Notes: generated by a model not told the origin, from the sequence alone. 64,000 nt of DNA from JBGTFE01 sp049799955 (GCA_049799955.1 JBARIW010000032.1:25987-89986); one strand, 5' to 3'; shown: positions 45,313-54,565, counted from the stretch's first letter. Translations and numbers: made by a program.

Positions 45313-45864
45313 ATGATAAATCATATTTCAATCGGAGTTCATAATCCCGAACGGGTCGCAAATGTTTTAGCCGAGTTGTGGAACGGAATGGTCATACCGT
45401 TTCCGCCCGCGCCGAATTCTTTTATGGTTCTGGCAAACGACGGCAGAGGTTCGGGCGTCGAGATTACGCCGATTAATACAGTTTTAGTGCCGGGCAAAGG
45501 TCTTCCGCCGGAGAATTTAGACGCGCAGACGCCGACCGAAGATTACGAAGCGAAATTTGTTCAGAGCGATTTTTCGCCGCAGTATGTCGCCACGCATTTG
45601 AATATCAATACAAAGCTCAGCGTCGAAGAAGTCAAAGAAATCGCCAATCGCGAAGGCTGGCGCGTGCTCGTCTGCAATCGCGGCGAAGGTCTTTTTCAGC
45701 TCATCGAGCTTTGGATTGAAGACCGTTTTATGCTCGAAGTTATGACGCCCGAACAGACGGCTCGCTACGTCGAAATTACCGACCCGGCGTTTCTCGCCCG
45801 CGCATTCGGTATGCCGATGCCCGAAACGAACTCGGTTGCGGAAAATTTTAACTTAATCGGTTAA
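45313..45864 (+). CDS. VOC/glyoxalase-like protein
   Basis: A 183-residue protein. It opens with MINHISIGVHNPERVANVLAE, the usual entry strand of a vicinal oxygen chelate module, and has a second module-like stretch VATHLNINTKLSVEEV..LIELWIEDRFMLEVM with possible metal ligands (His, Glu). Function unknown. GGAG lies 13 nt before the ATG. Confidence 0.7.
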   Translation: MINHISIGVHNPERVANVLAELWNGMVIPFPPAPNSFMVLANDGRGSGVEITPINTVLVPGKGLPPENLDAQTPTEDYEAKFVQSDFSPQYVATHLNINTKLSVEEVKEIANREGWRVLVCNRGEGLFQLIELWIEDRFMLEVMTPEQTARYVEITDPAFLARAFGMPMPETNSVAENFNLIG

Positions 45865-46014
45865 TCGTTATTTACCCGAATTAGCGGAGCAGGGCGCGGT
45901 CAATGTTTTTTACTTACGCTCTTTTACATTGAAATTTCGTGTCAGCCGCTATTTCCGGCAGTATTTTGGAAGCTTTACCCCTTGAATGAAGTTTCCGAAA
46001 TGCTGCCGGAAAAG

Positions 46015-46094
46015 AAATTTACAGGGATAACAGGATAAACAGGATATTAAGAAAATTATTTTATCCCTGTTCATCCTGTTATCCCTGTAAATTT
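46015..46094. repeat. Inverted repeat of 9-bp ACAGGATAA words
   Basis: Left arm from 46015 and right arm 46062-46094 (AAATTTACAGGGATAACAGG and complement) with one or two mismatches. Its outer edge overlaps the TAA stop codon of the next - strand gene (46093-46095). Same family as the inner arms at 18938-19003. Confidence 0.92.
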
Positions 46095-46758
46095 ATACGC
46101 TTTCATCTGCGATTCTGAAGCTTTCCCAATTATTTTTCCAGTCGAATTTCTCCAATGCGCGAAAGCGTTTTTTGTAGTCGTAGAAGGAATTTCCCTCGTA
46201 AGCGTAGCCTTGATAAAAGAAATCTTTCTTATTTTCCCGCGCCCATTCAATTTCTAAAAGCATCGTAAAAATGCCGAGGCTGCGTGAAGTCTCGGAAGGC
46301 GCAAACATCGCGTAAATGCTCGAAACCGCGCGCGCGCCGACATCGAAAAAGCTTGCGGCAAGCAGCTCCGTCCCGCGATAAACGCAGACTTCGAGCGCTT
46401 CGCAGGGAACGCGCGCCGCGTCGTATGAGAGAAAATCGTAAAGCGAAAAAGGCGCGTCGCGTTTGAATCTCCGGCGGTGAAGCTCGAAAAGCAATTCCTT
46501 TTCGACAGTTATCTCAACCGGGCGGATTACCGCTCGCAAATCCTGATTTTTTTTGAAAACGCGGCGCTGGCTTTTGGAAAAGGAAAAGTCTTTAAGACGA
46601 ATGCGAAGCGGAAAAACGCGGCGGATTTCCGCTTCGTAAACTCCGAGACTGTAGCGAAAAAAATACGTCCCGAAATGCCGCCAGCCGTCCGCCCAAAAAG
46701 CATCCATCTGTTCCGGCGAGGCTTCGGATGAGTAAAATTCTTCGTTGATGAAGCGCAT
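46093..46758 (-). CDS. Ate/Bpt-like aminoacyl-tRNA-protein transferase without the Cys cluster
   Basis: A 221-residue protein from ATG 46758; the longer frame reads through a hairpin repeat. The pattern GWRHFGTYFFRYSLGVYEAE, then FPLRIRLKDFSFSKSQRRVFKKN, then SIYAMFAPSETSRSLGIF and FFYQGYAYEGNSFYDYKKRFRAL follows arginyl/leucyl-transferases, which attach an amino acid to protein N-termini for degradation. The N-terminal domain normally has a CxxC..C cluster (as in PHCDHCHACQPIR of Vibrio Bpt). Here those positions are not Cys. It may have lost the metal site or evolved another role. Confidence 0.8.
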   Translation of the reverse strand: MRFINEEFYSSEASPEQMDAFWADGWRHFGTYFFRYSLGVYEAEIRRVFPLRIRLKDFSFSKSQRRVFKKNQDLRAVIRPVEITVEKELLFELHRRRFKRDAPFSLYDFLSYDAARVPCEALEVCVYRGTELLAASFFDVGARAVSSIYAMFAPSETSRSLGIFTMLLEIEWARENKKDFFYQGYAYEGNSFYDYKKRFRALEKFDWKNNWESFRIADESV

Positions 46759-46761
46759 AAA

Positions 46762-46840
46762 CAGTGAACAGTGAATAGTGAATAGTGAATAGTTTAAGAA
46801 AATTTCCTTCACTATTCACTGTTCACTGTTCACTGTTCAC
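46762..46840. repeat. Inverted repeat of 7-bp GTGAATA/GTGAACA words
   Basis: Left arm 46762-46792 and right arm 46812-46840 of CAGTGAACAGTGAATAGTGA type, largely complementary. It lies 3 bp from the Ate-like start and 5 bp from the bactofilin stop. Confidence 0.93.
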
Positions 46841-46845
46841 TTGAT

Positions 46846-47490
46846 TTAATTTGTCGCCGCGTCCGCCGCTTCGTCGTCTTCGTCGGCAATCGCCGCGTAT
46901 TCGTCCGATTCGTCCGATTCGCTTTCCTGATAAACAGGTTCGGTCGCAGTCGCCGCCGAAGTATATTGCGAAGTAATGTCGGCGTTGCGTTTTTCGAGCG
47001 CTTCACGCGCTTTGGTCATCGTGCAGCCGCCTTCAAGAATCGCGCCGTCTTCCATGACGAGTCGCGGCGTTTGAATATTGCCCGTTACGCGCGCCGTGCG
47101 TCCAAGCTCGATTTTTTCAGAAGCGACGATGTCGCCGTTGACCATCCCGTTAATCATCGCCGCCGCAACCGCGATATTGGCATCGACTTTTCCGGTCGAG
47201 CCGATAATCAGCGTTCCGTTTTCGCTCGTAACGCGTCCGGTCAGATGACCGTCAACACGCAGCATCGCCTGAAAATTCGTTTCGCCCGTCAGAACCGTTC
47301 CGTTGCCGACAAAACCGCTGAGCCGTCCTTCTTTGATGTCTCGCGCCATCGATTCGCTCTCGCTCATCGCGCCGCGCGGCGCTGAAGGCGGCTGAGCAGC
47401 ATACGAATAACCTGAATTTACAGGCTGATTCGGATATTGTGTTGTTTCGTTTGGTTGCTCCGTTTTGGAACTTCTTCCCATTCTAATCAT
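46846..47490 (-). CDS. Bactofilin-like polymer-forming cytoskeletal protein
   Basis: A 214-residue protein, start chosen at ATG 47490; a GGAGGT site is 14 nt upstream, which is long, so the start is uncertain. A disordered N-terminus is followed by the bactofilin beta-helix (residues about 50-150): GETNFQAMLRVDGHLTGRVT, then MINGMVNGDIVASEKIELG and further repeats. The tail is acidic. Bactofilins form filaments that place cell-wall enzymes and shape the cell. No peptidase partner gene is adjacent. Confidence 0.92.
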   Translation of the reverse strand: MIRMGRSSKTEQPNETTQYPNQPVNSGYSYAAQPPSAPRGAMSESESMARDIKEGRLSGFVGNGTVLTGETNFQAMLRVDGHLTGRVTSENGTLIIGSTGKVDANIAVAAAMINGMVNGDIVASEKIELGRTARVTGNIQTPRLVMEDGAILEGGCTMTKAREALEKRNADITSQYTSAATATEPVYQESESDESDEYAAIADEDDEAADAATN

Positions 47491-47701
47491 ATTTTTATTT
47501 ATAGACCTCCGCTCGGATTTTTCCGACTCAAACGCCCGAACTTTCAAGGGAAAGAAAATCAAAAACGTGAGCCGCTCGATTTTTATAATTTTATTACTGA
47601 AATGACTAATCAGTTTATTTTTTCAGTTGGAATTTTAATAATAAAAGAATTTTCCGAGTCGTGTCTAGCTTTTTTGGTTTCGATTGCAAAAAATCTTAGG
47701 A

Positions 47702-47780
47702 AATAGCCCGCGGATAAATCTAAAAAAATATTTTCATATCCGCGAAAATCCGCCTAATCCGCGTTTATCTGCGGGCTATT
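47702..47780. repeat. Inverted repeat of GCGGAT words, empty form
   Basis: Arms 47702-47718 and 47764-47780 (AATAGCCCGCGGATAAA and its complement with one mismatch) plus degenerate GCGGAT/TCCGCG words between. The same terminal sequence AATAGCCCGCGGAT occurs in the arms around the GxxExxY gene at 48759-49281. Here there is no gene between the arms. Confidence 0.92.
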
Positions 47781-47870
47781 CTTTCGCGGCTTTTATCATC
47801 AAAGTCCTGATAATTTGTCAATTTCCGCGTATCGTGGCAAACTTACAAGTTTGAAGGAGTAACAGAAAAG

Positions 47871-48752
47871 TTGTTTGTAGAAACCAAGACCAAAACAAAA
47901 CTGCTCAAAAAGGTGGGCAAAGCCATCGCCGATTTCTCGATGATTGAAGACGGCGACCGGATAATGGTGTGTCTTTCCGGCGGCAAAGACAGCTATACGA
48001 TGCTCGATTTGCTGCTCGCCGTTCAGAAAAAAGCGCCCGTGAGCTTTGAAATTCTCGCCGTCAATCTCGACCAGAAACAGCCCGATTTTCCCGAAGAAGT
48101 TCTGCCGAATTATCTCGAAGGCATGAGCATCCCTTATCGAATCGTCGTCGAAGACACGTATTCGACCGTCAAGCGTCTCGTTCCCGAAGGCAAAACTTAC
48201 TGTTCGGTCTGCTCGCGCCTGCGTCGCGGAATTCTTTACGGCGTCGCGGTCGAAGAGAAATGCACGAAAATCGCGCTCGGACATCACGCCGACGATGTTT
48301 CTTCGACACTGCTTTTAAATCTTTTCTACACCGGAATCTTAAAGACGATGCCGCCGATTCTGCGCTCGGACGACCGCAAAAATACGGTCATCCGCCCGCT
48401 TATTTACTGTTTTGAAAAAGACATTACAAAATATGCCGAAGAGCAAAAATTCCCGATAATTCCCTGCAACCTGTGCGGCTCGCAGCCAAATTTGAAACGC
48501 GCTCGCATAAAAAGATTAATCAACGAGCTTGAAAAAGAAATTCCCTTAATCAGAAACTCGATGCTCGGCGCGGCGGGCAATGTCGCCACTTCTCACCTGC
48601 TCGACACGGAGCTTTACGATTTCGCCAAATTTCTGCCGAAAGCGAAAAACACAAACAAATTCACCGGCGATGTCGAAAAAGAACTCGACGCGGTTTTCGA
48701 CCATTCGGAAGAAAATATGTCGAGTTTTGCGAATCTGGTTACGATTGGGTAA
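47871..48752 (+). CDS. ttcA: TtcA-like tRNA 2-thiocytidine synthetase
   Basis: A 293-residue protein with a TTG start at 47871, preceded 11 nt upstream by GAAGGAG. The PP-loop LSGGKDSYTML activates the tRNA. Two CxxC pairs (CSVCSRLRRG and CNLCGSQ) fit the [4Fe-4S] site of TtcA. It thiolates cytidine 32 of tRNAs. It is flanked by the empty and the filled copies of one repeat family. Confidence 0.9.
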   Translation: MFVETKTKTKLLKKVGKAIADFSMIEDGDRIMVCLSGGKDSYTMLDLLLAVQKKAPVSFEILAVNLDQKQPDFPEEVLPNYLEGMSIPYRIVVEDTYSTVKRLVPEGKTYCSVCSRLRRGILYGVAVEEKCTKIALGHHADDVSSTLLLNLFYTGILKTMPPILRSDDRKNTVIRPLIYCFEKDITKYAEEQKFPIIPCNLCGSQPNLKRARIKRLINELEKEIPLIRNSMLGAAGNVATSHLLDTELYDFAKFLPKAKNTNKFTGDVEKELDAVFDHSEENMSSFANLVTIG

Positions 48753-48758
48753 ACAGGA

Positions 48759-49281
48759 AATAGCCCGCGGATGAACGCGGATTTAGCGGATTTTCACGGA
48801 TTTAATAAATTTTTGATTAAATCTTTTCGTTGATTTGCAAAGACTTTTCGGCGATATTCAGCTTTTTCTCCGAAATTTAAGATAAGCCCGACTTCTAATT
48901 CTGTAGCTTTCAGATAGTTTAGAAGTTGGGCTTCATGTGTTTTATCAATCGAAGAGGCTGTTTTAATTTCGAGGATAATTTTATTTTCTACAATCAAATC
49001 AGCAAAATAATCTCCAACATTTTTTCCGTTGTAATAAACCTTTATCGGTTGCTGCGAGTGAACTTGAAATCCTGATGCCTCAAGTTCAGCCGCCAAAGCC
49101 CTTTCATAAACTTTCTCTAAAAAACCGAACCCAAGCGTATTGTAAACTTTATAAAAAGCTTTGATTATTTGCCCGGTAATTTCAGAGTGCAAAAGATTGT
49201 TCATATAAAAAATGAACTAATCATAATATTTAAAATCAGTCCGCGCCAATCCGCTAAATCCGCGTTCATCCGCGGGCTATT
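48759..49281. mobile_element. Inverted repeat arms enclosing a GxxExxY gene
   Basis: Arms 48759-48792 and 49248-49281 are perfectly complementary over 34 bp (AATAGCCCGCGGATGAACGC..), and the enclosed 455 bp holds one gene. The gene's last codon and stop lie in the tail of the left arm (48794-48803). The arrangement resembles a small mobile cassette; mobility is inferred, not shown. Confidence 0.7.
48794..49204 (-). CDS. GxxExxY-family protein, PD-(D/E)XK nuclease-like
   Basis: A 136-residue protein with GFGFLEKVYERAL (the family's GxxExxY motif) and DYFADLIVENKIILEIKTAS, an intact D..ExK nuclease core. The family's function is not established. It lies entirely between perfect 34-bp inverted arms, next to an empty pair of the same repeat family. 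Its stop codon uses arm sequence. Confidence 0.9.
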   Translation of the reverse strand: MNNLLHSEITGQIIKAFYKVYNTLGFGFLEKVYERALAAELEASGFQVHSQQPIKVYYNGKNVGDYFADLIVENKIILEIKTASSIDKTHEAQLLNYLKATELEVGLILNFGEKAEYRRKVFANQRKDLIKNLLNP

Positions 49282-49282
49282 C

Positions 49283-51715
49283 TTATTTCTTCGGCTTAAA
49301 TGTCGAATCGGCAATCTCGACGTTGTGCTTTACCTCTTTTATGGTCGTTATCACATCGCCGAGAATGGGGCTGTCGGAAAATAATTTGAACGGAATCATC
49401 ACGCCGTCAATGGCGCGGTAATCACTGAAAATTTGGTTAACGCGAATTTCTCCGGTACCGGCAACGACACTCGATTTTTTCAGCGGCAAAAACGTTTTCG
49501 TCGAAATGTAATAGGTGTAATCGCTCGCTTTTTCGCGATGAAACCGGACGACGTAAGCTTCTTCGTCGCCGACTTTTTCCGTTCCGGTTATTTCCGACGA
49601 TTTCAATCCGTTTTTCCAGTTCAAAAGACCGTAAAAATCGTTTTCGAGCTTCATATCTTCAATCCGTTTGCCGGTATAAATTTCGGGCGGCAGAAAGCTC
49701 AGGATTTCTCCGCCGCTCGTGCCGTCGAAGTATCCGAATTCGGTGGCAATCTGTTTGCCGAGAGCGATATAAGTCGTATTGCTGGCGGAAAGATTCGGCG
49801 CTTTCTCATAGCTTGTGCCGTAGCCTTTCAAACCCTGTTGCGGCGCGTCCAGCTCGAATTTCACCTCGCGCGAACTCAGTTTTCGCCAGTTTGCCTCGCC
49901 GCCGAGCGCGGCAATCGCTTTTGTCATCACCTCGTCAACCGTTATTTTCGGCGTCGAATTCGCCGCGCCTTCCAAAAGCTTAAACGCAAACTCGCCTTCG
50001 GGCTGAACCAGAACGAAGCCTGCGATTTTGCCGTCAGCCGCGCGTTTGATTTTTAAGCTGTAAGAATCGGGCAGAACCGGAGAATTGTAAATATCTTTCT
50101 CTTTTTGCTTCATTTCATACGGCGGCTGACCTTCGATGACGAGCGCGACTTTGCCGTCGGTTTCCTTTATTTCAATAATGCCTTTGCCGTCCTCGGCGAT
50201 AAATTTACCGATTAATTCCTTCGCCGGATTGTCCGTCGAAGCTGCCGGAATTTTCGTTACGCTGCCGTCGGCGTTTATACGCGGCAAAGTGTAATTTCCC
50301 TGCGGCTGCTGCAAATACATCTCGGTTGCGTTGCCCTGCGCGGGCGTAAATTTGACCGAAAAACCTTCGGGCGCGCCGACGATTTTAAATTGCCGCTCGC
50401 CCGTTCTCTCCAAGCTGTAAGTCGGCTGTCCGGGCACCAGAATCAAAAGATTTTCATTTTCGATTTTGACTTCAATATCAACACCTGCGGCTTCGAGGCG
50501 ATATTTGCCGACAAGTTTTTCCATCGCTTTGAGCGGCAGCTTGACCGATTCATCAACCGGTTTTTTGTCTTCGAGCAGATTTTGCCAGATAATCGCCGGA
50601 AGCTCGTTGCCGAGAGTCGATTCGGAAACGTTTGTGAGCATTACAAAACCGAGCTTCTTTTCGGGAATCACGGCTATAAACGAGTTAAAACCGTCGATGC
50701 CGCCGCCGTGCTGGAGAACCTTGACGCCTCTCGTTTCGACTACGCCCCAACCGAGCGCGTAGGAAGTTTTGCCGTCGGGCGAGATTTTCTGCTGCGGCTT
50801 AATCCATTCGGCAAAGCTTTTTTCATTAACGAGCCTTTTCCCGTTCATCTCGCCGCCCGCGAGAATAAATTTAATCCACTGCGCCATATCTTTCGCAGTC
50901 GAATTTATCGCGCCCGCCGGAGCGATTTCTTCAAGCGCCCGCGTCGGCAAAAGTCGTGTTTCCTTTGTTTCGGCGTTGTAATCGTAGCCGAGCGAAAAAT
51001 CCTTCGTCTTTTGCATCTCCTTAACGCTCATCGTCGAATTTGTCATTCCGAGCGGCTTTAAGATTTTCTCAAGCGCATATTTCTGCCAGCTTTGTTTCTG
51101 CACCTGCGCGACAATCTCGCCCGCCGCCGCAAACATCACGTTTTGATACTGAAACTTCTCGCGCAGCTTTCCGGTCGGAACGGCTTCGCCTGCGACTTTT
51201 ATTATTTCTTCACGCGTCAATTTTCCCGACATCCACGCGAAATCCGTCCGCGTCAAACCCGAAGAATGCGAGAGTAAATCGCGAATCGTGATATTTTTAT
51301 CAATTTCCGCATCGTTGATTTTGAAATACGGCAGATATTTTTTCGGATTGTCTTCGAGCGCGAGCTTGCCTTCTTCCTGACTCATCAAAACCGACATTGC
51401 CGTAAAAGCCTTCGTTACCGAGCCGATGGCAAACTGCGTATCCGCCGTCGCCGGAGTTTGTTTTGCAAGGTCTTTGTAACCGAAGCCTTTGGCAAAAATA
51501 ACTTCGCCGTCCTTGACGATTGCCAGCGACATTCCGGGAATGCCGAGTTCCTTTCGTCTGGCTTCGACCTTTTGCTCAATCGCCGCCAGCCGCGACGGCA
51601 AATCCGCCGAGACTTGAGCCGAATTTTGCCCGTAAACCGCAAGCGGCAAAGAAATCGTAAAAATCGAGATTAGTAAAAAACCGGAAAGAATAAAGCGCAA
51701 AAATGTTTTGTTCAT
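49283..51715 (-). CDS. Class C beta-lactamase-like serine hydrolase with C-terminal lipoprotein-sorting-like domain
   Basis: About 810 residues from ATG 51715 (MNKTFLRF); a second ATG at 51742 is possible. A signal peptide ends LAVYGQN. The serine hydrolase domain (residues about 40-400) has SVTK (Ser-x-x-Lys), YQN (Tyr-x-Asn) and HGGGIDGFNS (in place of KTG). DUF3471-like and beta-rich regions follow, then a C-terminal domain like outer-membrane lipoprotein carriers (GTSYEKAPNLSAS, FLPLKKSSVV). It may cleave peptides or esters in the periplasm. True beta-lactamase activity is unlikely but not excluded. Confidence 0.85.
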   Translation of the reverse strand: MNKTFLRFILSGFLLISIFTISLPLAVYGQNSAQVSADLPSRLAAIEQKVEARRKELGIPGMSLAIVKDGEVIFAKGFGYKDLAKQTPATADTQFAIGSVTKAFTAMSVLMSQEEGKLALEDNPKKYLPYFKINDAEIDKNITIRDLLSHSSGLTRTDFAWMSGKLTREEIIKVAGEAVPTGKLREKFQYQNVMFAAAGEIVAQVQKQSWQKYALEKILKPLGMTNSTMSVKEMQKTKDFSLGYDYNAETKETRLLPTRALEEIAPAGAINSTAKDMAQWIKFILAGGEMNGKRLVNEKSFAEWIKPQQKISPDGKTSYALGWGVVETRGVKVLQHGGGIDGFNSFIAVIPEKKLGFVMLTNVSESTLGNELPAIIWQNLLEDKKPVDESVKLPLKAMEKLVGKYRLEAAGVDIEVKIENENLLILVPGQPTYSLERTGERQFKIVGAPEGFSVKFTPAQGNATEMYLQQPQGNYTLPRINADGSVTKIPAASTDNPAKELIGKFIAEDGKGIIEIKETDGKVALVIEGQPPYEMKQKEKDIYNSPVLPDSYSLKIKRAADGKIAGFVLVQPEGEFAFKLLEGAANSTPKITVDEVMTKAIAALGGEANWRKLSSREVKFELDAPQQGLKGYGTSYEKAPNLSASNTTYIALGKQIATEFGYFDGTSGGEILSFLPPEIYTGKRIEDMKLENDFYGLLNWKNGLKSSEITGTEKVGDEEAYVVRFHREKASDYTYYISTKTFLPLKKSSVVAGTGEIRVNQIFSDYRAIDGVMIPFKLFSDSPILGDVITTIKEVKHNVEIADSTFKPKK

Positions 51716-51945
51716 AATTTTTCTTGGAGTGATAGCTTTCATTACGGAAAGATTTGCTGAAAAGTTTTGTCTTTCTGCCATTTCCCTTTTTTGCGGGTTA
51801 AACGCCGGGAAATCATCTGCGTTTCAGATTAATTCATTTTCACAATCCATTTGTAACCGGATAAATTATTAAAGATTTATGTTTGCGATTTGAGATTTCC
51901 GATTTACAATTGACGAATAAAATATAAATCGATTTTTTATGTCCA

Positions 51946-52401
51946 ATGAAAAAATGTCCTGTCTGCAATCGAACCTACGCTGACGAAACGCTTTCTTTCT
52001 GTCTGGAAGACGGCTCGCTTTTATCGGCTTCGTTCAATTTATACGAAGAACAGAAAACCGTCGTCGGACCGAACAGCATGGAGCTTCCACCAACACAGTT
52101 TTATTCGCCGCCGAAAGCCGAACACATCGAAATTCCAACAATCGTTTCCTCTAAAAATGTAAATCCTGTCTATCAGCGACCGCCGGAAATGCAAAATATT
52201 CAAAACCCGAATTCACCGGCTAAATCTTTAGGATTTGCAGTCGGTAAGGCGCATAGAAAATTTTCGCTCAACGTTCTTTTATTCATTTTATTTATTCTGG
52301 TTTTAGCGACAATTTATACATTGTCAACAATTCCGTTGGTAATCGCTTTGTTTGTAGCATTGGTTTATCTTGCACTGTTAGTCAGGGAGAAATTAAAGTA
52401 A
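51946..52401 (+). CDS. Zinc-ribbon membrane protein
   Basis: A 151-residue protein. It begins MKKCPVCNRTYADETLSFCLEDGSLL, a CxxC..C zinc-ribbon-like start common in acidobacterial membrane proteins, followed by a Pro-rich linker and two C-terminal membrane helices (residues about 103-125 and 127-147). Function unknown. It ends 14 bp before the next gene and probably shares its transcript. Confidence 0.75.
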   Translation: MKKCPVCNRTYADETLSFCLEDGSLLSASFNLYEEQKTVVGPNSMELPPTQFYSPPKAEHIEIPTIVSSKNVNPVYQRPPEMQNIQNPNSPAKSLGFAVGKAHRKFSLNVLLFILFILVLATIYTLSTIPLVIALFVALVYLALLVREKLK

Positions 52402-52415
52402 AGGAGAAAACTCAA

Positions 52416-53375
52416 ATGAAAGGAATTCTGACCCTCTGCATTTTACTTTTAATCTGCCTGACAGCCTGCACAAACCGCATCAACGATGAAGCAGGCAAAT
52501 TTACGAATAAGCTCAAGGAATATCAGGGCGAAACCGACAACGACGAGAAAGTAGATTACGATTTGCAGGCGCAATTTGCGCAGATAGCTTCCGCCGCCGG
52601 AGGTCGCGTTGGAGTCGCCGCCGTGATGGTCGAATCGGACGATTTGGCGTATCTGGACGAAGGCGAGCATTTCCCGATGCAGAGCGTTTATAAACTCCCG
52701 ATTGCGATGGCGGTTCTCAAACAAATCGACGAAGGAAAAATAAAGCTCGACCGGAAAGTGCGGATAGAAAAAAGCGATTTCGTCGGCAAAGCGCAGCACA
52801 GCCCGATTCGCGACAAAAACCCGAACGGCGCGACTCTTTCCGTCAGCGAAATTATGCGCGCGGCAATCTCGGAAAGCGACGGGACGGCTTCGGACGTTCT
52901 GCTCAAACTCTGCGGCGGCGCGCCCGCGGCGCAGGAATATTTAACCCGGATTGGAATCACGGAACTGAAAATTCTTAATACCGAAAAGGACTTCGCGCAA
53001 GACCAGACGCTGCAATATAAAAACTGGACTTCGCCCGCCGAAGCCGTTAATCTGCTCCGCGCGCTCTATAATCGTCAGGAACTTTCCGAACAAAGTCAGA
53101 TGCTTTTGCTGAAATTTATGACCGAATCGACGCCCGGCGCGAAACGTCTCAAAGGACTTCTGCCCGCCAACGCCGTCGTCGCCCATAAAACCGGCACATC
53201 CGGTACGATAAACGGCATCACGGCGGCAACCAACGACATCGGCATCGTAACAATGCCGAACGGCAAACATTTCATTATCGCGGTTTTCGTTTCCGACTCT
53301 CCGGCAGACGAAACAACGCGCGAAGAAACAATCGCCAAAATCGCCAAAGCCGTCTGGGACAAATGGAGCAAATAA
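52416..53375 (+). CDS. Class A (subclass A2-like) beta-lactamase, lipoprotein
   Basis: A 319-residue protein. The lipobox LTAC near residue 17 suggests a lipid anchor; a GGAGA site precedes the ATG. The catalytic motifs are SVYK (Ser70-x-x-Lys73), SDG in place of SDN, and KTGTSG. The omega-loop region NTEKDFAQDQTLQYKNWTSP fits subclass A2 enzymes such as PER and CfxA. It may hydrolyse cephalosporins or act on peptidoglycan precursors. The motif set is complete enough to expect activity, though this is untested. Confidence 0.85.
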   Translation: MKGILTLCILLLICLTACTNRINDEAGKFTNKLKEYQGETDNDEKVDYDLQAQFAQIASAAGGRVGVAAVMVESDDLAYLDEGEHFPMQSVYKLPIAMAVLKQIDEGKIKLDRKVRIEKSDFVGKAQHSPIRDKNPNGATLSVSEIMRAAISESDGTASDVLLKLCGGAPAAQEYLTRIGITELKILNTEKDFAQDQTLQYKNWTSPAEAVNLLRALYNRQELSEQSQMLLLKFMTESTPGAKRLKGLLPANAVVAHKTGTSGTINGITAATNDIGIVTMPNGKHFIIAVFVSDSPADETTREETIAKIAKAVWDKWSK

Positions 53376-53414
53376 AGGTATCGAGTTTGATTTATAAACG
53401 GCTGCGAAGCTGGT

Positions 53415-54560
53415 TTATTGCGACATTGAATTTAACGCCTGAATAATTTTCGGAAGCTCGCTAAGGACAAAATCGACTTCCGCTTCCGTGTTATATCTTC
53501 CGAGAGAAAATCGAATCGCGCCCATCGCTTTCGAATACGGAACGTCGAGCGCCTGCAAAACGACTGACGCGGTGTGATTTTCGGAGTTGCACGCCGAGCC
53601 GGTCGAAACGCACACGCCCAAATCGTTTAATTTAGCCAAAATCGCTTCGCCGTTTGTATTTTCAAACGAGATGCTCGATGTATTCGGCAGGCGGAATTTG
53701 CGGTCAGCCGTTCCGTTTAGTGTCGCGTTCGGAATATTTTGCAAAATTCCGTCTTCGAGCTTGTCGCGCAGAACGCGAACTTTTTCCATTGCCGAAAAGT
53801 CTTTGACGATTTCCGCCGCTTTGCCGATTCCGGCAATTTGATGAACGGCTTCAGTCCCGGCGCGTCTGCCGTTTTCCTGCCCGCCGCCGGTGAAAAAGGA
53901 CGGAAGATTAACGCCGTTTCTGATGTAAAGCGCGCCGACGCCTTTCGGCGCGTGAAATTTATGCCCGCCGATACTGAACAAATCGATTTCGGTATTTTTC
54001 AAATCAATAGAAATTTTCCCGACCGCGTTTACGCCGTCCGTATGAAAAATCGCGGCGGAGTTTTTCTTTACGACACGCGCGATTTCTTCGACGGGAAACA
54101 AAATTCCCGTTTCGTTGTTCGCCAGCATTATCGTAACAATCGCCGTATTTTCGCGCAGAGCGTTTTTCAGCTCGTCCAAATCAAGAAAACCGTTTTCGTT
54201 CGTTTCGAGCCATGTTACATCGTAATTTTCCTTTTCAAGCTTCTCGCACAAATTTCTAATTGCTTCGTGTTCGATGCGCGTTGTGATGATGTGTTTTTTG
54301 CCGGGATTTGCTTCGAGCGCGCCGAGAATCGCCCAGTTGTCGCTTTCCGTTCCGCCGGACGTGAAAACAATCTCGTCCGGCGAAGCTGCGCCTAGCAATT
54401 CCGCCAGATTTTCGCGCGCGTTCTCAATCGCTTTTCGCACATCGCGCCCGAACGTGTGCGCCGACGAAGGATTTCCGTAAAATTCGTTTAGAAAAGGCTG
54501 CATCGCTTCGAAAACTTCGGGCGCAATCGGCGTTGTGGCGTTATTGTCGAAATAAATCAT
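53415..54560 (-). CDS. Cysteine desulfurase (NifS/IscS-like)
   Basis: A 381-residue PLP enzyme. The Schiff-base Lys is in SIGGHKFHAPKGVGALY and the catalytic Cys in VSTGSACNSENHTAS. It takes sulfur from cysteine for Fe-S clusters and tRNA thiolation, including perhaps the TtcA reaction in this window. The N-terminal DNNATTPIAPEV is typical. No iscU or iscR is adjacent. Confidence 0.94.
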   Translation of the reverse strand: MIYFDNNATTPIAPEVFEAMQPFLNEFYGNPSSAHTFGRDVRKAIENARENLAELLGAASPDEIVFTSGGTESDNWAILGALEANPGKKHIITTRIEHEAIRNLCEKLEKENYDVTWLETNENGFLDLDELKNALRENTAIVTIMLANNETGILFPVEEIARVVKKNSAAIFHTDGVNAVGKISIDLKNTEIDLFSIGGHKFHAPKGVGALYIRNGVNLPSFFTGGGQENGRRAGTEAVHQIAGIGKAAEIVKDFSAMEKVRVLRDKLEDGILQNIPNATLNGTADRKFRLPNTSSISFENTNGEAILAKLNDLGVCVSTGSACNSENHTASVVLQALDVPYSKAMGAIRFSLGRYNTEAEVDFVLSELPKIIQALNSMSQ

Positions 54561-54565
54561 AAACT

